NCBI GenBank assembly: GCA_913776965.1
Contig: CAJYQL010000047.1
Location: 1 to 50,958 of the forward strand
From: an uncultured Xylophilus sp.
Lineage (GTDB): Bacteria; Pseudomonadota; Gammaproteobacteria; Burkholderiales; Burkholderiaceae_C
Direction of reading: 5' to 3'
DNA: 50,958 bases
Shown: positions 25,964 through 34,899 of the stretch, in pieces
How positions within the stretch are numbered: position 1 is the stretch's first letter
Layout: each line of letters opens with the position of its first letter
Position numbers and translations under genes: made by a program
The notes under the pieces: generated by a model
What the model was told of the DNA's origin: nothing
The model's input: only the letters and a program-made list of their open reading frames with translations
The model's database searches: none

Positions 25964-28900
25964 TCAACCTTCCAGCTCGGCCGTCGCCTCTGCCGCTGCG
26001 AGCCGGCGGCAGCCCGCCTGCACTAGCAGGGCATCGAGCGGCTCGGGCCGGTGCAGGTGGAAGCCCTGCAGATAGTCCACGCCGAGCTCCACCACCCGGT
26101 CGAACACGGCCGGCCGGTCCACGAACTCGGCGACGGTCTTGACGCGCACCACCCGCGCCACATCCACGAAGCAGCGCACCGCCGCCTCGTCGAGCGCGTC
26201 CTCGACCACGTTGGTGATGAACTGCCCGTCGATCTTCAGCACGTCCACGCCCAGGTTCTTCAGGTAGCCGAAGGACGAGGCACCGGCGCCGAAATCGTCG
26301 AGCGCGGTGTGCACCTGCAGTTCGCGCACCTGCCGCACGAAGGCGGCGGCGTCGAGCAGGTTGGTGATCGCCGCGGTTTCGGTGATCTCCAGGCATAGCC
26401 GCGCGCAGACCGCGGGGCCGGCCTGCTGCAGCATCTCGATCGCGTAACGGCGGAAGGCCGGGTCGCCGACCGACTGGCCCGACAGGTTGACGCACAGCGT
26501 CTCGATCGCATCGACCGAGCAGCCGGCGAGCCGGTCCAGCACCGCCCGCAGCACCCAGCGATCGATGCGCGAGCACAGGTGGAAACGCTCGGCGGCCGGC
26601 AGGAAGGCGCCGGGGCCGACGACCGTGTCGTCCTCGCTCTTCATGCGCAGCAGGATCTCGGCATGCAGGCCGCGGGTGGCCGGGGCCTGCGGAGCGACGA
26701 TGCGCTGGCCGTAGAGCACGAAACCGTCGTCGTCGAAGGCCTGCTCGATCCGGGCGGCCCACTGCATCTCGCCGTGGCGGGCCTGGATCGCGGCGTCGGA
26801 ATCGAACCAGGCGTGCACCCGGCTGCGGCCGGCCTCCTTGGCGGCGTAGCAGCTGCTGTCAGCCGCCTGCATCACCGCCGCCAGCCCCGGCCAGCGCGCA
26901 TCGACCGGCACCAGCCCGATGCTGGCGCCGATGCGGAAGCGGCGGCCTTCGTGCTGGAAGCGGAAGGCCTCCATGCGTTCGCAGATCTTCTGCGCGACGC
27001 CTTCGGCCTGCCCGGGGGCGCAGTGCTCGAGCAGGATCGCGAATTCGTCGCCGCCGAGCCGGGCGACGGTGTCGCGGCCGCGCACCACGCCGTTGAGCAG
27101 CCGGCCGACCAACCGCAGCAGCGTGTCGCCGGCCGCATGGCCGCAGGCGTCGTTGACGATCTTGAACTGGTCGAGGTCGATGTAGAGCAGCGCGTTGTGG
27201 CTGCCGTCGGCCTGGGCGCGGCGCAGGAGGGTGTCGAGCCGGCTTTCGAATTCGGCGCGATTGACCAGGCCGGTCAGCATGTCGTGGGTGGCGCGGTAGC
27301 TCACCTCGCCGGCGATGCGGCGCTGCTCGGTCACGTCGCGGAACACCAGCACCGTGCCGAGGACCGCTTCGGCCTCGCTGCGGATCGGCGCCACCGAGGC
27401 TTCGATGCCCATCTCGTGCAGGCTGGACGGCACACGCAGCAGTGCGTCGGCCAACGCCACCACGTCCTGCGCCTGCAGGCACTGCACGACCGGGTCGGGC
27501 AGCGGCGTCTGGTCCTGGGCGGACACCAGCTGGCACAGCTGCACGAGCGGCCGGCCCTGCGCGTCGCCGAGGGTGCAGCCGAGCAGCCGCTCGGCCATCG
27601 GATTGAGCCAGGTCACGGCGGCCTGCGCGTCGGTAGTGACCACCGCATCGCTGATCGAGCGCAGCGTGACGCGCAGCAGCTCGTGCTGGCGCGCCAACTC
27701 GGCGCTGGTGCGCGAGAGCCGAGTGTGTGCGTCGCGCAGCGCCAGTTCGCGCTCCATGTCGGCGGTCACGTCCTCGAAGGCGCCGAAGATGCAGGTCGGC
27801 AGGCCGCCACTGCCGAAGTGGGTGGCACCGGTCAGGCGCACCCAGAGCACGCGGCGGTCCGGGCGCAGCAGCGGCAGCTTCAGGTCCCATTCGCCGCCGC
27901 CGGCGAGCGAGGCTCGCACCGCCAGCCGGATGCGCACCCGCGCTTCCGGCGGGAAGTAGCCCATCGCTTCTTCCACCGTGGGCCGATGGCCGGGCGGCAG
28001 GCCGTGGAGGCGGCAGGTCTGGTCGGACCAGTACACCGTCCTGGCGCCGAGCGCCATCTCCCAGCCGCCGACACCGGCCGCCGCCCCGATGCGGTCGAGC
28101 AGCCGCTTGCTGGTGCGCAGCGCCTCGTCCTGCTGCTTGCGCGCGCTGATATCCAGGTCGGCGCCGCAGACCCGTTCGGGCCGGCCGGCTGCCGTGCGGC
28201 TCTGCACCTGTCCCCGGCTCTCCACCCACACCCAGTGGCCGTCGCGGTGGCGCATCCGCATCTCGATCCCGAAGCCGGCATCGTCGGCCGCGACGTGCTG
28301 CAGGAAGACGCGGCGCGCCGGTGCCCAGTCGGCCGGATGCACCCAGGCCGCGAGGTCGGCGATGCGGTGCAGGCCGAGCGTTTCCGGGGTGTGGCCGAGC
28401 ATCTGCGCCCAGCGGTCGTCGACCCGCAGTGCGCGGGTGCAGAGGTTCATCTCCCAGGTGCCGGCGCGGGTGGCCGCGAGGATCGAGGACAGCCGGTGCC
28501 GGTCGGCCTCGATCGCCCGCTGGGCCTCGGCCTGCCGCTGCAGGGCAGCCTGCGCCGCGCGGCGCTGTTCCAGCGCGCGGGCGGCCGCCTGGGCCAGGTG
28601 CTGCAGCGCTGCGCGCTGGCCGGCGTCGAGTGCACGGGGCCGGTAGTCGTAGACGCACAGCGCGCCGACCCGCAGGCCGTCGGCCAGCTGCAGCGGCGCA
28701 CCGGCATAGAAGCGCAGCCCCGACGGCCCGGCGACCCGCGGCAGGTCCACGAAGCGCGGGTCGCGGCGGGCATCGGAGACTTCGAGATACCCGCCGCCTT
28801 CGAAGACGACATGGCTGCAGAAGGTGTCGTCGCGCGGCACCGCCACCGGGGCGCCGGTGCCGATCTGGGCCTTGAACCAGCTGCGGTCGCGGTCGAGCAG

Positions 28901-29068
28901 GCCGATGGTCGCCATCGGCGCATCGCACAGCCGCGCGGCGGCCTGCACCAGGGCATCGAATTCCGGCTCCGGCGGCGTGTCGAGGACCGCCATCTGCGCG
29001 AGCGCCTGCTGCCGCGCGTCCTCGTCTCGGTCGATCTGCGCCCGGGCCGGGGGCAGCGGCGATGTCAT
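25964..29068 (-). CDS. GAF-PAS-GGDEF-EAL cyclic-di-GMP turnover protein
   Basis: A 1034-residue soluble signalling protein. Order: GAF (about 30-170, SHVVFEGGGYLEVSDARRDPRF), two PAS domains each with a PAC segment (about 190-315 and 325-445), a third PAS (about 460-580), GGDEF (about 590-755) and EAL (about 770-1015). The synthase motif is an intact GGDEF near residue 672. The phosphodiesterase site keeps EILLR, NLSGQ, EITE, DDFGAG, KIDGQF and an AEF glutamate, so both activities look possible. There are no membrane segments. The start overlaps the stop of the adenosyltransferase gene by four bases, so the two are cotranscribed. Confidence 0.94.
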   Translation of the reverse strand: MTSPLPPARAQIDRDEDARQQALAQMAVLDTPPEPEFDALVQAAARLCDAPMATIGLLDRDRSWFKAQIGTGAPVAVPRDDTFCSHVVFEGGGYLEVSDARRDPRFVDLPRVAGPSGLRFYAGAPLQLADGLRVGALCVYDYRPRALDAGQRAALQHLAQAAARALEQRRAAQAALQRQAEAQRAIEADRHRLSSILAATRAGTWEMNLCTRALRVDDRWAQMLGHTPETLGLHRIADLAAWVHPADWAPARRVFLQHVAADDAGFGIEMRMRHRDGHWVWVESRGQVQSRTAAGRPERVCGADLDISARKQQDEALRTSKRLLDRIGAAAGVGGWEMALGARTVYWSDQTCRLHGLPPGHRPTVEEAMGYFPPEARVRIRLAVRASLAGGGEWDLKLPLLRPDRRVLWVRLTGATHFGSGGLPTCIFGAFEDVTADMERELALRDAHTRLSRTSAELARQHELLRVTLRSISDAVVTTDAQAAVTWLNPMAERLLGCTLGDAQGRPLVQLCQLVSAQDQTPLPDPVVQCLQAQDVVALADALLRVPSSLHEMGIEASVAPIRSEAEAVLGTVLVFRDVTEQRRIAGEVSYRATHDMLTGLVNRAEFESRLDTLLRRAQADGSHNALLYIDLDQFKIVNDACGHAAGDTLLRLVGRLLNGVVRGRDTVARLGGDEFAILLEHCAPGQAEGVAQKICERMEAFRFQHEGRRFRIGASIGLVPVDARWPGLAAVMQAADSSCYAAKEAGRSRVHAWFDSDAAIQARHGEMQWAARIEQAFDDDGFVLYGQRIVAPQAPATRGLHAEILLRMKSEDDTVVGPGAFLPAAERFHLCSRIDRWVLRAVLDRLAGCSVDAIETLCVNLSGQSVGDPAFRRYAIEMLQQAGPAVCARLCLEITETAAITNLLDAAAFVRQVRELQVHTALDDFGAGASSFGYLKNLGVDVLKIDGQFITNVVEDALDEAAVRCFVDVARVVRVKTVAEFVDRPAVFDRVVELGVDYLQGFHLHRPEPLDALLVQAGCRRLAAAEATAELEG

Positions 29069-29658
29069 GGCGCGGACCGCGGGGTGTCGCTGGTGTAGAG
29101 CAGGTCGGCGAGGCGGTTGCTCTTCCAGTACACGTCGTCGCCGCCGGCGGCGCGGTTGATCACCCGCGCCAGCACGAACAGCAGGTCCGACAACCGGTTG
29201 AGGTACTGGCGCAGCGCGGGGCGCAGCGGCTCGGCGGTGCCGAGCGCAACGACCGCCCGCTCGGCCCGGCGCGCGACGGTGCGGCAGACGTGTGCCTGTG
29301 CCGCGCCGCGCACGCCCGCCGGCAGGATGAATTCGGCCAATCGCGGCAGCGCGGCGTTGTGGGTGGCGAGGGCCTCGTCGAGCTGCAGCAGCGCCGTCTG
29401 GCGCAGCAGTTCGGAGCCGGGCACCGCCAGTTCGCCGCCGAGGTCGAACAGGTGGTGCTGGATGTCGACCAGCAGCGCGCAGACCGACGCCGGCAGCGCG
29501 CTTTCGCAGAGCAGCAGGCCGATGTGGGAATTGAGCTCGTCCACGTCGCCGAGCGCCTGGATGCGCAGGTGGTCCTTGGGCACGCGGGTGTTGTCGCCGA
29601 GGCCGGTGGTGCCGTCATCGCCGGTGCGGGTGACGATCTGGGTGAGGCGTTGGCCCAT
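29065..29658 (-). CDS. Cob(I)alamin adenosyltransferase, PduO type
   Basis: A 197-residue enzyme that makes adenosylcobalamin from cob(I)alamin and ATP. The ATP-binding N-terminus TRTGDDGTTGLGDNTRVPKD is typical of PduO, as is the helical motif ALGDVDELNSHIG. RTVARRAERAVVAL and YLNRLSDLLFVLARVINR near the C-terminus are the remaining signatures. The ATG at 29658 gives the MGQRLTQI start. It overlaps the downstream GGDEF-EAL gene by four bases. No cobalamin riboswitch was found upstream. Confidence 0.95.
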   Translation of the reverse strand: MGQRLTQIVTRTGDDGTTGLGDNTRVPKDHLRIQALGDVDELNSHIGLLLCESALPASVCALLVDIQHHLFDLGGELAVPGSELLRQTALLQLDEALATHNAALPRLAEFILPAGVRGAAQAHVCRTVARRAERAVVALGTAEPLRPALRQYLNRLSDLLFVLARVINRAAGGDDVYWKSNRLADLLYTSDTPRSAP

Positions 29659-29998
29659 GGTGCTGCGGTCGCTCGCGGAAAAGTCGATAAAGCCGGGCAG
29701 ATGCCGGGCGAAAAGAGCGCAACAGCGGCTCGAAAGGGCGCGTTTATAGCCCGTCGCGTGTTTTTTTCCCACACTGCGGGGCGGGTCGAACGCCCGTGCT
29801 GTTTTGAACCAGATAGCGCTAAACCGCGCGTAACGGCCACGCCTTGCGCTATCGATAAAGGAGCAAAATAAAACCGGCGATGCTTCCAGTCGTATCAGCT
29901 GCAAGGTCCCTGTCAGCCAGGCAACGCACTGCAATGTCGTTTGGCGATGCGACGGGCGGCAGGTCCAATCGAGGCTTGTCTCACTGCCGGAACCCTGC
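29659..29998. other. Divergent intergenic region with a degenerate dispersed-repeat copy
   Basis: A 340-base gap between the adenosyltransferase and the EF-hand gene. It has a T-rich stretch near 29760 (TGTTTTTTTCCC), an inverted-repeat-like word pair ATAGCGC / GCGCTAT at 29815-29856 that resembles the dispersed repeat, and AT-rich promoter-like sequence around 29855-29880. No gene is supported. Confidence 0.45.
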
Positions 29999-30346
29999 AT
30001 GGCCCGACGCTTCACCGTTTTCCGATTTCCTGTCTCCCGTACCGCTCCCACCGCCGCCCCGCGCACGCACGGCCTGCCGTTCGATGCCCGCAGCGTGCTG
30101 CTGTTCTCCCTGCTGACCTTCGGCATCGCCGCCGCCCTCCATGCGCAGCCGGCGTCGGCCGCACAGGCCGCCGGCACGCCGGACGTGGGCGCCGTGTTCC
30201 AGCGAGCCGATGCCGACCGCGACGGCCGCCTGAGCCGCAGCGAGGCCGACTACCTGCCCACGGTCGCCAGGTACTTCGACCGCATCGACACCGACCGCGA
30301 CGGCAGCATCTCGCTGCAGGAACTCACCGCCGCCGTGAAGTCCTGA
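29999..30346 (+). CDS. Exported EF-hand calcium-binding protein
   Basis: A 115-residue protein. A long basic n-region (about 30 residues) leads to a hydrophobic core (VLLFSLLTFGIAAALHA) and a likely cleavage near AQPASAA. Two EF-hand loops follow: DADRDGRLSRSE (about residues 70-81) and DTDRDGSISLQE (about 96-107), both with acidic residues at positions 1, 3, 5 and 12. It probably binds calcium in the periplasm. No partner is evident. A GC-rich hairpin follows the stop. Confidence 0.82.
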   Translation: MARRFTVFRFPVSRTAPTAAPRTHGLPFDARSVLLFSLLTFGIAAALHAQPASAAQAAGTPDVGAVFQRADADRDGRLSRSEADYLPTVARYFDRIDTDRDGSISLQELTAAVKS

Positions 30347-30357
30347 CGCACGGGCGG

Positions 30358-30402
30358 GGCCGGGGCCGCACCGCCTTCCGCGGCGGCCCGGCCTTGCTTT
30401 CC
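30358..30402 (+). terminator. Terminator-like hairpin after the EF-hand gene
   Basis: GGCCGGG at 30358-30364 pairs with CCCGGCC at 30387-30393, with additional CCGC/GCGG pairing inside. Only a weak T-containing tail (TTGCTTT) follows, so termination would be imperfect. Confidence 0.45.
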
Positions 30403-30473
30403 GCCCCCGGGGCGCTACCCTCGCAGGCCGGACCGCGGACCGGTCCGCCCTTCACGAGAGAGAGACAGCCCCG

Positions 30474-31901
30474 ATGAACGCCCCGACCATCCCGACCCAT
30501 CTCCAGCCGGTTGTCGCCCAGCGGCCGGTGCCGGCCGCCCTGCTCGACGCGCTGGTCGCCCGCTTCGGCCCGGCGCAGTGCTCCACCGCTGCCGCGGTGC
30601 GCGAGCAGCACGGCCGCGACGAATCGGTCTACGACGTGCCGCCGCCGGCCGCGGTGGTGTTCGCCGAGAGCACCGCCGACGTGGCCGATGCGGTGGCGCT
30701 GGCCGCACGGCATGCGATGCCGGTCATCCCCTACGGCGCGGGCTCCTCGCTCGAAGGCCACCTGCTGGCGGTCCAGGGCGGCATCAGCATCGACGTGTCA
30801 CGGATGAACCGCATCCTGCGCATCGACAGCGAGGACCTGACCGTCACCGTGCAGCCCGGCATCACCCGTAAGCAGCTGAACGAGCAGATCAAGGACACCG
30901 GCCTGTTCTTCCCGATCGACCCGGGCGCCGACGCCTCGATCGGCGGCATGGCCGCCACGCGGGCCAGCGGCACCAACGCGGTCCGCTACGGCACCATGCG
31001 CGAGAACGTGCTGGCGCTGGAAGTGGTGACCGCTGCCGGCGAGGCGATCCGCACCGGCACCCGGGCGCGCAAGTCGAGCGCCGGCTACGACCTGACCCGG
31101 CTGATCGTCGGCAGCGAAGGCACGCTCGGCGTTATCACCGAAGTCACGCTGCGGCTCTACCCGCTGCCCGAGGCGGTGTCGGCGGCGATCTGCTCGTTCC
31201 CGAGCATCGAGGCGGCGGTCCGCACCGTGATCCAGACGATCCAGATCGGCGTGCCGATCGCACGGGTGGAACTGATCGACGCGAACACGGTACGCATGGT
31301 CAACGCGCATTCGAAGACCACGCTGCGCGAGGAACCGATGCTGCTGATGGAGTTCCACGGCTCGCCCGCGAGCGTGCAGGAGCAGGCCGAGACGGTGCAG
31401 GAGATCGCCCGCGACTTCGACGGCAACGCCTTCGAATGGGCCAGCACGCCGGAGGAACGCACCCGCCTCTGGACCGCCCGCCACAACGCGTACTTCGCGG
31501 CCGTGCAGTCCCGCCCCGGCTGCCGCGCGATCGCCACCGACACCTGCGTGCCGATCTCGCGCCTGGCCGACTGCCTGCTCGATTCGGTCGCCGAGGCCGA
31601 CGCCAGCGGCATCCCCTACTTCCTGGTCGGCCACGTGGGCGACGGCAATTTCCACTTCGGCTACCTGATCGACCCGCACAGCCCCGAGGAACGCCAGAAG
31701 GCCGAGGCGATGAGCCACGCGCTGGTGACCCGCGCCCTGTCGATGGAAGGCACCTGCACCGGCGAGCACGGCATCGGGCTGCACAAGATGGGCTTCCTGG
31801 TGGACGAAGCCGGCGCCGGCGGCATCGAGATGATGCGCGCGGTGAAACGGGCGCTGGACCCGCAGAACATCCTGAATCCGGGGAAGATCTTCGCGCTGTG
31901 A
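30474..31901 (+). CDS. FAD-linked D-2-hydroxyacid oxidoreductase (GlcD / D-lactate dehydrogenase type)
   Basis: A 475-residue flavoprotein of the FAD_binding_4 / FAD-oxidase_C family. The FAD-binding half has PYGAGSSLEGHLL and DPGADASIGGMAATRASGTN. The C-terminal half has GHVGDGNFHFGYL, with the metal-binding histidines, and GEHGIGLHKM. This pattern is closest to the cytochrome-linked D-lactate dehydrogenase or glycolate oxidase GlcD subunit. GAGAGAGAC precedes the ATG. No GlcE or GlcF partner is present, which favours a stand-alone D-lactate dehydrogenase. The exact substrate is uncertain. Confidence 0.9.
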   Translation: MNAPTIPTHLQPVVAQRPVPAALLDALVARFGPAQCSTAAAVREQHGRDESVYDVPPPAAVVFAESTADVADAVALAARHAMPVIPYGAGSSLEGHLLAVQGGISIDVSRMNRILRIDSEDLTVTVQPGITRKQLNEQIKDTGLFFPIDPGADASIGGMAATRASGTNAVRYGTMRENVLALEVVTAAGEAIRTGTRARKSSAGYDLTRLIVGSEGTLGVITEVTLRLYPLPEAVSAAICSFPSIEAAVRTVIQTIQIGVPIARVELIDANTVRMVNAHSKTTLREEPMLLMEFHGSPASVQEQAETVQEIARDFDGNAFEWASTPEERTRLWTARHNAYFAAVQSRPGCRAIATDTCVPISRLADCLLDSVAEADASGIPYFLVGHVGDGNFHFGYLIDPHSPEERQKAEAMSHALVTRALSMEGTCTGEHGIGLHKMGFLVDEAGAGGIEMMRAVKRALDPQNILNPGKIFAL

Positions 31902-31907
31902 CCGCGC

Positions 31908-31960
31908 AGCTATCGAAAACATAGCTGCTTGCGCAGGCAGGGCGCGCGCCAGGACCTGTT
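31908..31960 (+). repeat. Dispersed repeat, full copy
   Basis: GCTATCGAAAACATAGC, then TGCTTGCGCAGGCAGGGCGC and GCGCCAGGACC. Almost the same as the copy at 20844. It lies just upstream of the lipoprotein gene. Confidence 0.7.
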
Positions 31961-31966
31961 TCGATC

Positions 31967-32467
31967 ATGATCCTCCCCGTGTCTGACGGACCTGCGCCCG
32001 GCAGCGCCCGACCCCGGCACCGCGCTCGCGCCTGCGCCGCGCGTGCCGCCCTCGCCGTGGCCGCGCTGACCGCAGGCTGTTCGTCCGAAGACCCGGACAT
32101 CAGCCGGCAGCTGGCGCACCGGGTCGCTGCGCAGCCGGACGGACCGGTCGATCTCGCGCAGATCGGTCCGGCGGACTGGGAGAGGGTCTGCGTCCTCGGA
32201 CCGTACACCCTCAACGCGCAGGCCGAAGCCGTGCTCGGTTTCGCCTGGGACGCCGAGCGGCGGACACGCATCGCCGCCGCCGACGACATCGTGGTGCTGG
32301 TCTTCGTCCGCGGTGCCGACGTGCGAGCTTATACCCAGCACCCGCGGCGCGCAGGCGACCTGGCAGGCCTGCAGCCGCCCTGCCTTCCGCGCGCCCGCGC
32401 CCAGGTCGTCCGCCGCACCGAGGCACGCGGGTGGATTCATCGAGATGCGCAGCATCCGCCCCGGTAG
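31967..32467 (+). CDS. Putative small lipoprotein
   Basis: A 166-residue protein with a basic n-region, a short hydrophobic stretch (AARAALAVAALTAGC) and a lipobox LTAGC with the modified cysteine at 38. The mature part has no recognised domain; two further cysteines (near residues 68 and 132) might pair. Its upstream region is a full copy of the dispersed repeat (31908-31960). Function unknown. Confidence 0.6.
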   Translation: MILPVSDGPAPGSARPRHRARACAARAALAVAALTAGCSSEDPDISRQLAHRVAAQPDGPVDLAQIGPADWERVCVLGPYTLNAQAEAVLGFAWDAERRTRIAAADDIVVLVFVRGADVRAYTQHPRRAGDLAGLQPPCLPRARAQVVRRTEARGWIHRDAQHPPR

Positions 32468-32749
32468 CGGACCCGCCTCCGCTGCGCGCCGCGCGGCATT
32501 CCGATGCGGCGACGCCGCAGTCCGGCGATGCGCAACGCCGGGCGTCTTCCGCATTCCCCTGCGCCGCTGCATCATGGCGAGCCGGTCACCGCCCGGCTTT
32601 GCAGCACCCGCCGCTTGACGTACGCCTATGCCGAGGAGCTGCATGTACCCCTCGAACGACTACATCCTTCGATTTTTCGATGCTTTCGGGCCTTTTGCGC
32701 CCATCCCGCTTGCGCGACCAGCTCTTATTTCGATAGCACGGAGGCCGAT
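32468..32749. other. Intergenic region with a dispersed-repeat copy
   Basis: A 282-base gap without a supported gene. A minus-oriented copy of the dispersed repeat lies at about 32671-32739 (CGATTTTTCGATGC, then TTGCGCGACCAGC and TTTCGATAGC). The GGAGG that serves the next gene is directly after it. Confidence 0.5.
32671..32739 (-). repeat. Dispersed repeat, inverted copy
   Basis: On the minus strand: GCTATCGAAATAAGAGCTGG, then CGCGCAAGCGGGATGGGCGC and AAAAGGCC. It shares the word order of the 20844 and 31908 copies, with the right arm diverged. Confidence 0.6.
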
Positions 32750-33172
32750 ATGAAGACCCCTACCGATGTACCGCCCATCCGCCGCACGGCAGCCGATCGT
32801 GTGGCGGCCGCGATGCTGCTGGTGGTTGGCGTGATCCATCTGCTGCCGGTCACGGGCGTGCTGGGCGGCTCCCGGCTCGATGCGCTCTACGGGCTGGCGA
32901 TCGAGGGGCCGGACCTCGCCATCCTGATGCGCCACCGGGCGGTGCTGTTCGGCCTGCTGGGCGCGCTGCTCGTGCTGGGGGCGGTGCGGCCGGCCTACCG
33001 CACGGTGGCCTTCGTCGCGGGCTTCGTCAGCGTCGTGTCGTTCCTGGCGCTGGCGTGGTCGGTGGGTGGCTACAACGCGGCGCTGCACCGCGTCGTCGTG
33101 GCCGACGGGGTCGCCCTCGTCTGCCTGGTCGTGGGCGCCACGGCGCAATGGCGCTGCCGTCGCAGGCTTTGA
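32750..33172 (+). CDS. Small integral membrane protein
   Basis: A 140-residue protein with four likely membrane helices: [19 protein letters not shown], a segment with [37 protein letters not shown] and [23 protein letters not shown] is eight bases upstream of the ATG, and the start leaves a short cytoplasmic tail. It has no catalytic motif that I recognise. It stands alone between repeat-containing gaps. Confidence 0.72.
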   Translation: MKTPTDVPPIRRTAADRVAAAMLLVVGVIHLLPVTGVLGGSRLDALYGLAIEGPDLAILMRHRAVLFGLLGALLVLGAVRPAYRTVAFVAGFVSVVSFLALAWSVGGYNAALHRVVVADGVALVCLVVGATAQWRCRRRL

Positions 33173-33219
33173 CGAACGGCCGCTACGCTCCTCTTCCTCC
33201 TCCGACCGCGACGCAGACC

Positions 33220-33885
33220 ATGCACGGCCCCTCCCCCGACACCGCCCATCCGATGCCCGGCTTTCCGCAGGTGTGCTTCCTGCGGAACACGGTGCGCAAT
33301 CCGCACATCGTGATCGGCGAATACACCTACTACGACGATCCGGACGGTGCAGAGCACTTCGAGCAGCGCAACGTGCTCTACCACTTCCCGTTCATCGGGG
33401 ACCGGCTGGTGATCGGCCGGTTCTGCGCGATTGCGCGGGGTGCGAAATTCATCATGAACGGCGCGAACCACCGGATGTCGGGCATCTCGACCTATCCGTT
33501 CCAGATCTTCGGCAATGGATGGGAAAAGGCGATGCCGGCGCCCGGCGACCTGCCGACCAAGGGCGACACGGTCGTCGGCCACGACGTCTGGATCGGCTAC
33601 GACGCCCTGGTGATGCCCGGCGTGCGGATCGGCGACGGTGCGATCGTCGCGGCGCGGGCGGTCGTCACGGCCGACGTGGCGCCCTATACCGTCGTCGGCG
33701 GCAACCCGGCACGGCCGATCCGGGAACGCTTTCCGCCGGAGGTGGCGCAGCGCCTCTGCCGCATCGCCTGGTGGGACTGGCCGGTGGAGACGATCACGCA
33801 GTACCTGGACCGCATCGTCGCAGGCGATGTGGAGGCGCTGGCGCAGTGCCGGCCTGACCGCGAAGGCGGCACGGCGGGCCGCTGA
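33220..33885 (+). CDS. CatB-like (xenobiotic acyltransferase) O-acetyltransferase
   Basis: A 221-residue left-handed beta-helix acetyltransferase. Hexapeptide repeats run through [20 protein letters not shown] and [20 protein letters not shown], with the NGANHRMSG loop carrying the likely catalytic histidine, as in the Vat/CatB group. The C-terminus has WWDWPVETI, also typical. Relatives acetylate streptogramins or chloramphenicol, but chromosomal members like this often have unknown natural substrates, so drug resistance should not be assumed. It is a single gene. Confidence 0.88.
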   Translation: MHGPSPDTAHPMPGFPQVCFLRNTVRNPHIVIGEYTYYDDPDGAEHFEQRNVLYHFPFIGDRLVIGRFCAIARGAKFIMNGANHRMSGISTYPFQIFGNGWEKAMPAPGDLPTKGDTVVGHDVWIGYDALVMPGVRIGDGAIVAARAVVTADVAPYTVVGGNPARPIRERFPPEVAQRLCRIAWWDWPVETITQYLDRIVAGDVEALAQCRPDREGGTAGR

Positions 33886-34066
33886 TGCGGGCGTGACCCT
33901 GCGCTCGGATCGCGCCGGGGCAGGGTCCGCGCCGCAATCCGTGGCCGTCATGCTGCAAGAGCGCAAGGACGGTGGAAGGTAAGTGGCGGTAGCGGGTGGC
34001 GGTGGCGGCAGAATGGACAAGCACAAACCGGCACGCGGGTTTTCCCGGGCGGAACCTCACGTCTAT

Positions 34067-34086
34067 TCGTATACGATATTTCGTAC
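34067..34086. promoter_or_regulatory. Candidate operator for the GntR-family regulator
   Basis: A perfect 10-base palindrome TCGTATACGA (34067-34076) is followed by a repeat of its half-site, TCGTAC (34081-34086). It lies 28 bases before the regulator's start. The GTATAC core matches the TTGTATACAA-like operators known for FadR-type GntR proteins. Autoregulation is inferred. Confidence 0.5.
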
Positions 34087-34103
34087 ATCGAAGGATTTAG
34101 CCC

Positions 34104-34802
34104 ATGCTCCCCTGGCTCACCCCCACCGCCGAAGGCTCGTCGTTCGTCGAGACCGTCCGCAGCACCTCACTGTCCAAGCTGGTCCGCGACGACCTGATGG
34201 GTCAGATCCTGCACGGCGGCCTGTTGCCGGGCGACCGGATCAACGAGCCCGACGTGGCCGCCCGGCTGGGCGTGTCGCGGGTGCCGGTACGGGAGGCGCT
34301 GCGCGAGCTGGAAAGCTCGGGGCTGGTGATGGCGCGCAAACATGCCGGCGTGTTCGTGCGCACCCTCGATGCGGACGAGGTGCGCGGCCTGTACGAGCTG
34401 CGCAGCCTGCTCGACGGCCATGCCGGCCGCAAGGCGACGCAGCTGCCGCTGCCGGCCCGCCGGGCACTGGCCGGCCGGCTGGACGACTCGATTGCCGCGA
34501 TGCGCGACGCCGCCGCCGTGCACGACGTGACCCGCTACTACGCCGAGAACCTGCGCTTCCACTGGCTGATCGTCGAGACCGCCGACAACCTGCCGCTGGC
34601 CGACACCTACCGCAGCGTGGTGCAGCGGCTGCACCTGTCGCGGCTGAAGAACCTGTCGCAGGACATGGGCATGCAGGCCTCGATCGCCGAGCACGCCGAG
34701 ATCGCCCAGGCCCTGCGCGACGGCGATGCCGTGCGCTGCGAGGCGCTGCTCGCCACCCACGTGCAGGACGCCTTCGCCCGGCTGTCCGCCACGGCCGCCT
34801 GA
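34104..34802 (+). CDS. GntR-family regulator, FadR subfamily
   Basis: A 232-residue regulator. The winged helix (about residues 20-85, LPGDRINEPDVAARLGVSRV and PVREALRELESSGLV) is joined to an all-helical FCD effector domain with the metal-binding Asp/His pattern expected of the FadR group. Proteins of this kind repress operons for organic-acid catabolism. The next gene, a Bug receptor, starts about 100 bases later on the same strand, and the MmgE/PrpD and dehydrogenase genes follow, so it is probably the local repressor. Confidence 0.92.
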   Translation: MLPWLTPTAEGSSFVETVRSTSLSKLVRDDLMGQILHGGLLPGDRINEPDVAARLGVSRVPVREALRELESSGLVMARKHAGVFVRTLDADEVRGLYELRSLLDGHAGRKATQLPLPARRALAGRLDDSIAAMRDAAAVHDVTRYYAENLRFHWLIVETADNLPLADTYRSVVQRLHLSRLKNLSQDMGMQASIAEHAEIAQALRDGDAVRCEALLATHVQDAFARLSATAA

Positions 34803-34899
34803 GCGTCCGCGCCGCGGGCCTGCCGCCGACCCCATCCCGCCAGGCCGCACGGTGCGGCCGCCGGAGATCCCCCTCACAGAAAAGAAGGAGACAACCACC

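Noticed and set aside
29659-29998. Cobalamin riboswitch upstream of the adenosyltransferase gene
   Set aside because: The conserved B12-box and core words could not be found in either orientation; the gap contains only repeat-like and promoter-like sequence.
33220-33885. Acquired antibiotic-resistance gene
   Set aside because: The CatB-like acetyltransferase has the same base composition as its neighbours and no mobile context, so it is treated as a chromosomal gene with unknown substrate.
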